From Torymus aiolomorphi (Eukaryota > Arthropoda > Insecta > Hymenoptera > Torymidae): DNA of 64,000 nt. The notes beneath the pieces are model-generated. The model was not told the DNA's origin, searched no databases, and worked only from the letters and a program-made list of their open reading frames with translations. Below, in pieces: positions 44,227-53,896 of this stretch. The DNA lies in the NCBI GenBank assembly GCA_036365515.1, contig CM070876.1, forward strand, positions 96,605,300 to 96,669,299. Reading direction: 5' to 3'. Numbering within the stretch: position 1 is the first letter of the stretch; each line of letters begins with the position of its first letter. The position numbers and the translations under genes were made by a program.

Positions 44227-45528
44227 GAAAGTCCGGCGCCCCTTGTGGCGAGGTTGGTTGGGGCAATGCTTCGACTTCTTTACCCTAAGCTCGCCACACA
44301 TGAAGCACCGGGGAAGCGCCTGTGCATTTAACGCCTCCCGGGCCGCCTGTTCTTCTTCGAGCGCCCTTTGGAGCCTCTTCGCGTAGGAGACGACGCTGGG
44401 CCTCTTCTTTGGCCCGACGCGCCATCTCCTCCGCCTTTTCCCTGGCTCACGTGGCCTCTTTCATGCGCTCCTGCGCACGTACCAGACGAGCCTCCTCCTC
44501 CTTCTGCGAGGCGGCGCGGCGCAGCCTGGCGGCCCTGGCCTCTGCGGCGGCCACGAGCTCTTCTCGCCGGCCTTGGGCCGTTCCGACCCATTTGCCGGCT
44601 TGCCACTCGTCGGCCTCACCGTGGCACTGGAAAAAATCCTCCAGTGCGGCCAGGGCAGCGTCCCCCGCAGCGCGCGAGGACTTGCCGAGGCGCCGCGCCT
44701 CCTCTAGAGCCTGCTCCACCGGAACCCAGGCCGCACCGACTCCATCGGTCGGTGCCCCTTTTGGGGCCTGGGTTGGAGCACCTCTTTCTTTTCCTTGTGC
44801 GGCCAGAGCCGCGCCGGCGTCAACTTCCTGCACAGAATGATGGGCTCGAGCCGCCCCCTCCTCAGGAACTCGGCCAGCACCAATCGGCTTGACTGGTGCT
44901 TCTTCTTCTGGCCGATCCCCGCTCTTCTCCCGATGCTCCTTCGGAGGATGAGGTCGCCGGAGCGGGGACGGACCAACGCCTGCGTGCTGGTCCCGAAGGT
45001 CCTCTTCTTGGTTACGGCGCCTCTAAATCCTCTATTACAAGTGTGGAGTGCTCTTCCACTGGCGGTGGTGCCAGTGTCACCGCATCTATGCCCTCCACTA
45101 CCTGCTCCAGGAAGTCAATGACGGCGGAGTCAGGGTTGCACTGGACTAATCCAGCAATCACCTTCTTCGCCGTCTCTGCTATTTCTGAAGTCAGGCTCTG
45201 CATATCCTGCAACAGGCAAATTGACCCAGGAGATTGGTGAGACTGAGGATCGGAAAACAAGGACGAACACGGGTTAGTACGGACGGCACAATTCTTGGAC
45301 GGCACAGTTAGCGCTTTTTGCACGCTCGGGTTCGACGGGGCTAATTGGCCCGACAGCAGTATGTGCCGGCTTCTTCTTCGAGCCCTTTGGCCTCCCTGGG
45401 CCTCGCTTGGACTCTGTTGGACCGACCGCACGCGTAGGTCGGCCGTCGCTCCCACGCTTTCCTGGCCTAACTAATAGCGCGGTCTTGTAGATCCGAAGTC
45501 TATTGCATGCTCGATCCACGAAGTACAC
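44227..45528 (-). pseudogene. Post-protease region: AT-hook, coiled coil and Cys/His tail, frames broken
   Basis: Read on the minus strand: a segment with an AT-hook-like motif (KRGPGRPKGSKKKP, near 45380) next to VRPGKRGSDGRPT; then EQVVEGIDAVTLAPPPVEEH (to 45012); a shifted frame through about 45000-44850 (EEAPVKPIGAGRVPEE); and a long Ala/Glu/Arg-rich coiled-coil-like stretch (44833-44330), with an in-frame TGA at about 44447. A last frame gives ALPRCFMCGELRVKKSKHC before a stop near 44227. This is downstream of where RT and integrase should be. It may be the C-terminus of pol plus an additional ORF, or a displaced gag part. I do not recognise it as a named protein. Confidence 0.45.
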
Positions 45529-46097
45529 CCTAGTGATGCCAGGCTGCTACCGATCAGCTGAGCTACTAAAGCTTCTACCTCTTTGCGCTGTTCTTCTGTT
45601 GGGTCCGCCAACCCTATAGCTGATACGGACACGGTGTTGTTTGCGGTTATGGCGGCTACTTCTAACTTTACGCTTGCATCGTCATCCTTGAGATGCAGCG
45701 TGTTCTCTGTGGGGTCTAAGACGGCGCTAAACTTCTTAATGAAGTTTACCCCCAAGTAGCACTCCGTATCTAGATCTGGCATTATTGCGACGCGCACTTC
45801 TTTGCACACGCCAGCCACGACCATGGGCAGATACACATAACCAACCACTGCTATGCTTTGCCCGTTTGCCACCCGTGCCGTTAGGCACGGGTTAATCCCA
45901 GCCACAGCTGGGATTAACTCTTTTCCACAAGTCGTAGCGAGCTGTAGGCCGATGGAATTCATCCCAGTCCATGAAGCTCCTGTATCGAAGAGTACTCGTA
46001 GCCTGTAACCGGCTATACCTACATGAAGCCACCATCGCGAGTAAGTTTCTTGGTTGACTTCATTCGGTTGAATCACGGGCACTTCTTCGCTCTCCAT
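45471..46097 (-). pseudogene. Gypsy aspartic protease and start of RT
   Basis: The protease active site VLFDTGASWTG is at about residues 34-44 and a second conserved block is at MPDLDTECYLGVNFIKKFSA. After the linker, WIEHAIDFGSTRP resembles the pre-RT motif of gypsy pol (EHxIDxGxAxP), where the coding similarity stops. The RT, RNase H and integrase that should follow are deleted. The enzyme would process the polyprotein. Confidence 0.75.
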
Positions 46098-46165
46098 TCC
46101 AGACGATTGGACCGAGTTATCCTCGGTCTCTGGTGAAAGAGCTGGGGGCGGGTATGTGGTCGTGT

Positions 46166-46804
46166 TTACCTGCCACCCTGGTCGTTTCCCTGTTGGTTTC
46201 CGGCAGCATTGGGCTTGTTGCCTCCCTTTTGCTCATATCCGGGTTCCCTTCGGTACTCTTGCTTTTGTGGAGGTCCGTTATTTCTTGGACTTTGCGGCCT
46301 AGCCTGGTGGGTCGAGCTACTACCCCCACTAGGCTGGTTTGTAATTTGCCCGCCCTCCCGCCGCCTATTTTTCCAGTTACCCTTCTTCTTAGATTTTCTG
46401 GTTGGCGGCGGGCTAGGCTTTTGCCCCTTGTTCTCGTCTGTGCTTTTCTTTGTCAAGGCCGATAAGCATTCGGCCATGACCCGACGGAATATAGCTTCGA
46501 GGCTCTCTCGAGGCTCGTGCTGTTGGTGCCCCATCGCCGCCACGCTTGGATTCTGCTTTTTCCGCTGATCCGTGGGCGGCTCAGTCGGCACGTTGGCAAA
46601 TTCTGGCATGTACGTGCGCTCGGGCGGTGGTGGCCAGTGATCCACCTTATCTGCCGAGAGCGCTAATTCGGCTTCCCGGGCCAGGTCCAGGAACCCTCGG
46701 TAATCTGTAATTTGATTTCGCATTACCATCTTTTGCAGTTCGGGCCCAAAGTTGGGCGCCAGTTGTAACGGGATGGCTAGTGGGGGAAAATCCCAACAAG
46801 CCAC
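46166..46804 (-). pseudogene. gag: Truncated gypsy gag reading out of the 5' LTR
   Basis: The frame opens in the last bases of the 5' LTR (ATG at 46804), passes through the primer-binding site and enters a gag-like C-terminal region: MVMRNQITDYRGFLDLAREA, an adjacent PPPPERTYMPEFA, then a Lys/Arg- and Gly/Gln-rich nucleic-acid-binding tail without a Cys knuckle. The N-terminal and most of the capsid part of gag are absent, so a deletion has fused the leader to the middle of gag. A frameshift near 46166-46330 separates it from the protease. Confidence 0.6.
46751..46761 (-). promoter_or_regulatory. Primer-binding site of the deleted gypsy element
   Basis: On the minus strand TGGCGCCCAAC starts two bases after the 5' LTR end, in the position and form of a tRNA(Lys)-type primer-binding site; TTTGGGCCCGAAC follows, like other retroelement leaders. 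Confidence 0.65.
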
Positions 46805-47841
46805 AGGACAGCGATGCCCTAGAACATGGTGCCGCGGGTCTCAGACTAAAATGACTTGCCCGGGGATCTGCTCCTGGAATCCCAAAAACAACGCGTAGAT
46901 CGCACACGAACTTCGGTTTCCAACTAATTGGATCGCTGAGTGAAAAGCGCGCGCTCGAAGAGTAAAGTACGCGGTCGCTATACTCAGATATGAAAACCAC
47001 CGGCGGAGTCGTTTTCCCGCGGAGGCGGCGGTATCCGAGAGAAGGACAGGTTGTAATGAACAACGCGATGAGTAACTAGATATCACAGTATATTAAAATC
47101 ACTAATAACTACAAGCACAACGCACGTGCTGATTAGAACAAATGAGTTAGTTCACGCGCGACCGTTAAGATTCAAACGCGCGAACGATACGGCGCGCGGC
47201 GAAGCTGCTAATATCGCGCGTGATGTTAAAGTACGGCGGGCTGACACGCACCCGCACGTACACGGCACAGAATGCTTGCACGGGGCGATTTCCGTGCGAG
47301 CCTTTACAATAAACCCGCGAGAGGAGAGTAGAGCACTTACGTTAGGAGGGAGCAACCGGTGCTCTCGGCTCTCTCTCGCTCGCTCTCGCTCGCACAGCAG
47401 TTGAGCTCTCTTTCTCTCTCTCCCTTACTCGCTGTATTGGGTCGGCAGGCGGGCTGGCTGCCGGCTCCTCGCTCGCTGTCTGTGGCTCACGCGGCTCGGC
47501 ATCGCTCTCTCTCTCTCTCTCTGTCTCTCTTGCGTGCGCATACACTATGTGCGGCGCCTCCACTACACTCGCGGGGTCTAACAAAAAACGATATGACGGC
47601 GCGGGCAAGTTAACTCACGAGAGACATGGAGGAGATGTTTCACGCGCGATGGCAGACACGAAGATGGCTGCCGTGACTCGCATAAAGCCGTAGCAGCTTC
47701 GCGGGTACGCGACGGGCATATTACGCGTCGCGAGACCGTTCTAATCCGGTCAGGATGCTCGCGCGCTCCGCCCCCGGTGAGCATGCCTGCTCGGCGCGGG
47801 TAATTCGAATCTCGAATTACCTACCTCGCGCACGCGTTACA
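46764..47841 (-). repeat. 5' LTR of the deleted gypsy element
   Basis: Matches 42909-43985 over its whole length with scattered substitutions and a few small indels. Confidence 0.9.
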
Positions 47842-48218
47842 AAAGAAAATAATTAAATATAAAAAAAATATAAACAACAGGAAAAGTGCTAATATATAAG
47901 AGAAAAATAGTATTAAACAAAAGTTTTCAAGATAAATAAATATTGTATTTTAAACAATAAGATATGAAAATATCAGGAAATCAATTAAAACGCAAAAATA
48001 AGCGGTACAGATATAAAAGTAACAAATAAATAAATTATATCGTAAACTAAACAATTACAAAATATATACATGAAAAATAGTTGAACTAATAATAAAAAGG
48101 TATTTAAAAAGAAATATTAAGTATAGCATAAGCAAGAGAGTAATATGTCATGTCATATCAGAAAAACGTAGGAAATAAGGGAAACGAAGGGATTTTAACC
48201 AGGTAAACGACCCAAAGA

Positions 48219-48741
48219 AATCCAGAACTTAAAAAGCAAATAGACGAGAAAAGTAAAGAAGCTAATATTTTTGGAAGGAAACCGAGAGTACCAAGATCAC
48301 CTCCGAGCATAAACTTGACTAAAAATTTATCACATACTTACGTTAACGTACCAATTGACTCAAAAACAGAGGAAAAAATGGAAAAAGTTACAATTCCAAC
48401 GACTTCGAGAGCAGATCTTAACGTATCAGAAAAACCAGATTCACCATTTACAGTTACCTTAGAACCAAACGAAAACATTACAGACTCTACATAAGACTTA
48501 ATAAATTGAAACAAACCTACAAAAAATATAAATAATCTTTTAATTCCGGAATTAAAACAGGATATTATATCACCAATTAATTTTCATACACCGAATACAC
48601 CAAGTCAGAGCCCTGCATTTTTTGAGGATTCAATATATTTTGAAAACGGCAGGCAAAACGACTATACGGATATAGAAGGATTACTTAATGAACAAAGTTT
48701 GGTTTTAATTGATTTTCTGATATTTTTATATCTTATCGTTT
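48219..48741 (+). pseudogene. Unrecognised degraded ORF inside FB3
   Basis: One plus-strand frame from about 48219 reads as a plausible hydrophilic protein (KKQIDEKSKEANIFGRKPRV, LSHTYVNVPIDSKTEEKMEK, SPINFHTPNTPSQSPAFFED) with two stop codons near 48495 and 48510, and runs into the right inverted arm. Pro/Ser/Thr-rich and Lys/Glu-rich stretches alternate. I do not recognise a family; a gag-like or structural protein of the foldback's autonomous relative is possible. Confidence 0.35.
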
Positions 48742-48925
48742 AATATACAATATTTATTTATCTTGAAAACTTTTGTTTAATACTACTTTTCTCTTATATA
48801 TTAGCACTTTTCCTGTTGTTTATACTTTTTTATATTTAATTATTTCTTTGTTATTTTCTTATTTTGTTGTATTTCTTTTTGTATGTAATGTTTATAATAT
48901 TCTTGTCTGTATACTTTTCTTAAAC

Positions 48926-50361
48926 CAGGAATATTTAAATAGATTAACATATCTTGGTGAAGAAAATTGGTTATGTACTAACGATTGTAGTTTTATGATT
49001 TCATTTCTTTTATGTAAATTTAAATCATGATTCATTAGTATTATGTCATCTGAAAATTTACGAACAAAATTTTTCCACATACGGAATCCATACACATCTA
49101 GTGGTTACATTTTACATTTTGTTCCCGTTGGAATTTTTTTTATATTAACAATTTTATTTGGTGGCATTGTTTCCTCTATAACTCTATCGCAGTGGCCGCT
49201 CCAAGAATCAATTTACAATATTGTATTGGGACATACATTTGGATAAAATATTTTTTCCAACCAAATTTTAAACAGATCTGAAATTATAATAACTTTATTA
49301 ATATTAAATAAAATTAAAAATATATACTTACTTATAGTTAAATTTCCAGATTTAGATGCTTCTACGTGAACATTTTCTGGCTTGAATAAGCTGGCTTCTA
49401 CGATAGGTCCAAACTGACCACTGGTTTCCTTTAAAACAAGAAAAAGTGGTGACAGTAGTTGTCCTGTAGCAGATATAAGCGGCTGTATGGTATAACTGTG
49501 TGTGGTAGATGATATTGACTGCACTACACACTGCACATGCTTTTCTCCTTCAACTGCTACTGTTCTTCCAGAGTGCATTTCTATTTGGAATCCAGATTGA
49601 TCAGAATTATACACATTCTTGATTCAAATTGCTGATACACACGATTTAACGTCGGTAGCAAATGCATCTGCCTTCCGTTCTAGTTCTGAAATGCTTTCTA
49701 TTGTTTTCCTGGTAATAAACTTATTCACTTTTCTAGATACTATTCTATGAGCAGCCTTGAACTTTGCAGTGTTTCGAAGCTTTAAATCTAATACTTTCTA
49801 AGCCTATTTCCTGCTGAGCTTGCAAAGCCTGTTGCCGTATATCATGGTCATGAATAATAAAACCAGCTCTTAATGCAGCATTAAAATTATCCAATGTATA
49901 TTGATAAATTCGTGCGATTTTTTTCTCTGTAGGTACCACCTTTATTAATTGTATGAGCCCAGCGATGCAGCTCACTGATGGATTTAACTTTTCTAAATCT
50001 ATTCTGTACTGATTTAAGATTTAAGTTTGTCTTTTTTTGCCACTCCGCCAAAATTCTACGGCTCTTTGCTTATATTCAAAACTCAGTTCTTCATCAACTA
50101 TTATACACTAATCTGTGGTAGCTTTGGAAAGATCAGGAATGTGATATCTTACTTCATCCTCGATTATTTTTGCATCATGATCTTTGTACTCTTCTTGAAA
50201 ATAATTTCAATATCATTAAAATCACTTGAAGAATCTATTAAAATAGGCTTGATTCTCTCTGATAATTGAATTTCTTTATAATTTATAGTACTCTCTGGTA
50301 TTTCTAATGTTTGGAAATATGCTAATAATAAGTTTATAACATTCAACGGATTGATTTTCAT
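48926..50361 (-). pseudogene. Pogo-like transposase copy B, main part
   Basis: From 50361: MKINPLNVINLLL and an acidic region (as in copy A), a frame change near 50164, FEYKQRAVEFWRSGK, a helix-turn-helix-like region (HRWAHTINKGGTYRE; QQALQAQQEIGLESIRFKAS), frame changes at about 49745 and 49620, then the first Asp in YNSDQSGFQIEMHSGRT, the second Asp in IDSWSGHC (about 49195) and the third in PLDVYGFRMW (about 49090). A 55-bp GTAAGTATAT...TTTCAG segment after GNLTI (about 49275-49330) looks like a spliceosomal intron. Two stops (before IDSWSG and PLDVYG) and several frameshifts make it dead. Motif order fits a pogo/Tigger/jerky-like DDE transposase. Confidence 0.65.
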
Positions 50362-50379
50362 TTTTTAAATCTAAAATAA

Positions 50380-50850
50380 AAATAATGAATTCATATGGAT
50401 TACGATTTCATATTGAATAATTAAAAAATAATAAATAAGTGATCACAATAAATGTAAAACATGTTATTATGCAGTGGTTCTCAAAATATCGGTTAAATGG
50501 TTCTTTTTGCAATATTACAAAAATAGAAATTTAGAATTTTTTTTTTTCTTAAATATTTACTTTCAATTTATGATTTGTTCCTATATAATACATCATAAAT
50601 GAGTTTAATAGTTGCTTGAATATACTAGATATAATTTGTTAAACATCGTGAGTAGTTATACGCTATATTATTTAAATTTGGATTTTATTGATAATCTGTC
50701 AATGGCGTTGGATTGTTCGTATCGAAATATTATAGATTTCGAAAACGGCGTGAATAAGTTGAAGATTAATGTTTAAAAAATTACAAATATGTATAACCTA
50801 AATCTGTAATTTTCGTTGTATTCGCGCGGTTTTTAAACTCTATGCATATA
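50380..50850. other. AT-rich spacer upstream of copy B
   Basis: AT-rich sequence without coding potential. A TTTTATTTTAG just upstream of the copy B start resembles a splice acceptor, so a non-coding 5' exon may lie here. Nothing else recognised. Confidence 0.4.
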
Positions 50851-51115
50851 AAGCGTTTCACGTAAACTGTCCCAGCGTGGCGCGCGAGTGCCAAATCATG
50901 CTATATCCAGCTCATGTTTACGATACTAAAACGTACTTGAACAAATTTTATGATAAGTATTTCCAACGTATTTTTTCCTCAGCTTTTCAATGGTGTAGGC
51001 AGCTTTCCCGAAATTTTCCATTTTCATCTTTAAAAAGTACAAAACGTGTTATATCTCGAAAAGTATACTTTTAATATTTTTTTTCACCTTTTAGATCGAA
51101 AGCTGTGTATTTTAC
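50851..51115. repeat. Half of a foldback related to the one at 26784-27242
   Basis: AAGCGTTTCACGTAAACTGT, GTATTTTTTCCTCAGCTTTT, CAAAACGTGTTATATCTCGA and TTTAGATCGAAAG occur in the same order and orientation as in the left arm of the leader insertion. The mirrored arm is absent. Confidence 0.65.
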
Positions 51116-51600
51116 GTAGGAAATGATATTTTCCAAAAAGTGTCCAAGATGTTTTCTGTTAGAAATAGAACGCGAAAGAGTATATGCACGACGCTGCAAA
51201 GGCGGTTCCTACGCGCGGTACCGCGCGGTTTGCCGCGCCGCACGGAATCATTCATTTTTCAATCGATAGGTGGCGTCCACACTTTTCAAACTGTATGTAA
51301 ATCGTCACGTCAGAAGTATATAATTACCATAACTTTTTATCTTTTTCCTCTTCGAATTTTTTCTTATTTTTTGTCAATGGCAGTTAAACACTTGGATTTC
51401 CTTGCAACTTTTGTGCATTTGATTATTAAATCATTGGTAACTCTTGATTTCATTATTTTTGCTTTCTCAAAGAGAAAGCTTTCCATTTTTGCTTATTATA
51501 GAAATTAAAATAGATTCACCTTGGAACTTGAAATGTATAAATCCTTTAAATAAAAATGATCATCCTGCATCTAAAAATTTGTCTGACTTCCAACACTTTT
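51116..51600. other. Spacer with a GC-rich patch
   Basis: Mostly AT-rich. A short palindromic GC-rich stretch (CGCGCGGTACCGCGCGG, about 51212-51228) is the only structured part. No gene is supported. Confidence 0.4.
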
Positions 51601-52735
51601 CAGAAGTGCATATCCTTTAGTACCTGAAAATGCTAAAATATGGTCACCCTATCAATGCCAAATTTATAAACAGAAATCAAGTTTATCTCCATCTGATGCT
51701 AAAAAAGTTAAAACAGTGTGTCATGATGAATATCACAAAGCTTGTGTTGCAGTTCTCGAAGAAATAAAGAAAAAAATTTCTGAGTCAACAAATAAGCACG
51801 AGAGAATTCAGATATTAACTCTCGCGCCGAAGTTTTGGTCTCGTAGGGACTTGACGCGAGAATTCGATTGCAGTGAACGGGAAGCTCGCGAAGCAAAAGA
51901 TTTGGTAGCGAAGAGCGGAGTATTTGCAATACGTGCTAAGAAACGTGGCAAACTACTTCCAAATGATACTGCAAAAAGTTTTTATGAGAGAGATGATATA
52001 AGTCGAATCATGCCAGGTTTAAAAGATTATGTATCTATTAAACAGAGCAATGGTGAAAGAGAACATGTTCAAAAAAGATTACTGCTTGGTAATTTAAATG
52101 AGCTGTATAATTTATATAAAAAAGCAAAAGAATGCGTTAATATTGGTTTTACTAAATTTACAGAATTGAGGCCATCACAGTGTGTTTTAGCTGGAAGTAC
52201 CGATACACATAATGTATGCGTGTGTGCATCACGAAAATGTGAAGCTCATGCTAAGTGCTATGGACATAGAAAATTTAACTAAAGACACTCAATTGCCTCT
52301 TAAAAACTACCACGATTGCATCCAAGCAATTGTGTGTAATGATGTACACGATAGATGCTATTTAGGCGACTGTTTGAATTGCCCCAATATATCTATATTA
52401 CGAAAACATTTGCTTGAATGTTTTGATGAAAATGATATTTTTCAAATCGAGTATCAATCATGGTTTCAAACAGATCGGTGTTCAATAGCTTCCAAAACTG
52501 TAAATGTGCACGAATTTATGGACATACTGGGGGAAAAATTAATAAAATTAAAAACTCACGATTTTTTCGCTAAGAAACAATCACTTTTTATAAATAACGT
52601 AAAAAGCAATCGTCAAGAAGGAGAATTTCTCGTATGTTGCGATTGAGCAGAACATTATGCTTTTGTTATACAAGTTTTTACACAGTCCTTCCACTGGTAT
52701 AATAACCAGGCCACAGTTTTTACAGTTGTAGTGAA
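51601..52735 (+). pseudogene. Unclassified transposase-like gene, 5'-proximal fragment
   Basis: A frame from about 51610 leads into 51716-52282, changes frame at about 52212-52280 and continues to 52646, with similarity to the expected protein running past the stop to about 52730 (AEHYAFVIQVFTQSFHW, YNNQATVF). Distinct blocks are RMMPG-like RIMPGLKDYVSIKQ, VQKRLLLGNLNELY, GFTKFTELRPSQCV, VCVHHENVKL-type Cys/His sequence, and an LGDCLNCPN Cys pair. I recall this block series from a gene family that is multicopy in many animal genomes and carries a DDE-like domain further downstream, lost here. The family name is uncertain. Confidence 0.5.
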
Positions 52736-52739
52736 CTAT

Positions 52740-53700
52740 AATAGTATATTGTGTGCCAAGGGCGTGAAGTGGGTCTTTTTAGACCGATTGTGGGATTGCA
52801 GTACGAGTCGATAGGCCAATCAATACAGGCTTTTATCGTGACATTAAAACTAGCAGCAAGCGGACTGTACCACCACTTTAATAATAATGCGTAGTGATAT
52901 TCTGCACTGTTTTAAACTCCCAACTATTATCCAGAAATTTTTTATAAACAATTTATTGCAAAAAAACGCGTTTTTTTCGTTTTTCGCTCATAAAATTAAA
53001 ACTAATGATGCGTTCTTGATGGTGTAAACAGATGAATTGTAAAGAATAAAAAGACAAACAAAATGAGATGTGAATCGACTCGATCGGATTATTATTAAAA
53101 GAGAAAGACCGAAAAAACCGAAAAAATGAGCGTTTTTTTTAAAAATTCATATCTCCGCCATTTTTTAAGTTGTAGCGCAAGCCTTCCGCGAAATAATAGC
53201 TATTTATATGTATTGTATGTGTGCAAAAACCAGGCACTGTCGGATTATTAGTTTTTGCACAATTCCGATTTTAATATTTTAATACCCCCTATCTTTGAGC
53301 GTGTCTGGATGCGTTACGGATAGTCCGATTTAATTTTCTCAAAAAGTTTTGGAAACTAGAAGACTAATTCCAAAAAACGTATATTCCACTTTTGTGTTAA
53401 AATGCTGCGAAATGTGTTAAAAACGCGTTAAAATGTACCGAAAAACGTCCGAGCGCCTGAAAGTGGACGACTGTTGGGGGTGACCGGCAGCCGAGGGGAA
53501 ACGTATATATAGTAATACAAACGCGCTGCGCGCAGCTTCTCAATCTTTAATCTTGATTATCTCAGCAACTAGAAGAGCTATTTAATAATTTTTTTTTTTA
53601 TTTTGGGGTAGCGGAACCCGACGAAAGTGATTCTTCACTCGGATTTGGCGAACAGTCGACGGGAAAGCGGCTGTAGGACATTTTTCACGTTCTCGGCTAT
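52740..53700. repeat. Subterminal/TIR-like region of the second Academ-like copy
   Basis: TTATCTCAGCAACTAGAAGA with a T-run and TTTTGGGGTAGCG (about 53560-53612) parallels TATCTCGGGAACTAAAAGCT and TTTGGGGTAGCG in the TIR of the intact element (7323-7377). Other parts (an ACGCG plus T-run block near 52965) are only loosely similar. No gene is present. I cannot see the outer end. Confidence 0.45.
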
Positions 53701-53896
53701 ATAATTCCTTATCTTTACATTATCTGTCATTTTTATGATTATTCTTAATTTATTATTCTTAATATAATATCTATTGACCTTTATTCAAGTTCATAAATAA
53801 TTTTTTTTTTTTTATTACCCAGGAAATAAATGAAAGAAATATGAAGTCCTTCAAAAAGAAATATATATTTAGATAAATATATATAAAATAGAATTG

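Larger units (their letters stand above)
42909..47841 (-). mobile_element. Internally deleted Ty3/gypsy element with 1.08-kb LTRs
   Basis: Two direct repeats of about 1077 bp (42909-43985, 46764-47841) end in TGTAACG.../...GTTACA. AAAG lies outside both (42905-42908, 47842-47845). The FB3 right arm provides the empty site (minus strand GAAAATAACAAAG followed by AAATAATT). Genes run on the minus strand, so the right copy is the 5' LTR. Only part of gag, the protease and an unusual downstream frame remain. RT, RNase H and integrase are missing. The element is markedly GC-richer than its surroundings. Confidence 0.85.
42838..48917. mobile_element. Foldback element FB3, itself interrupted by a gypsy element
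   Basis: The left arm (AAGTATACAGACAAGAATAT at 42838, continuing after the gypsy insertion at 47842-47975) is the reverse complement of the right arm at about 48710-48917 (ending ATATTCTTGTCTGTATACTT). TCTTAA(A) lies outside both ends (42832, 48918), a 6-7-bp target duplication. Removing it restores the reading frame of the pogo-like gene. The centre (about 47975-48710) carries a degraded reading frame. Confidence 0.75.

Noticed and set aside
44322..45240. Plus-strand Ala/Pro/Arg-rich frames
   Set aside because: Antisense shadows of the GC-rich minus-strand coding region of the deleted gypsy element.
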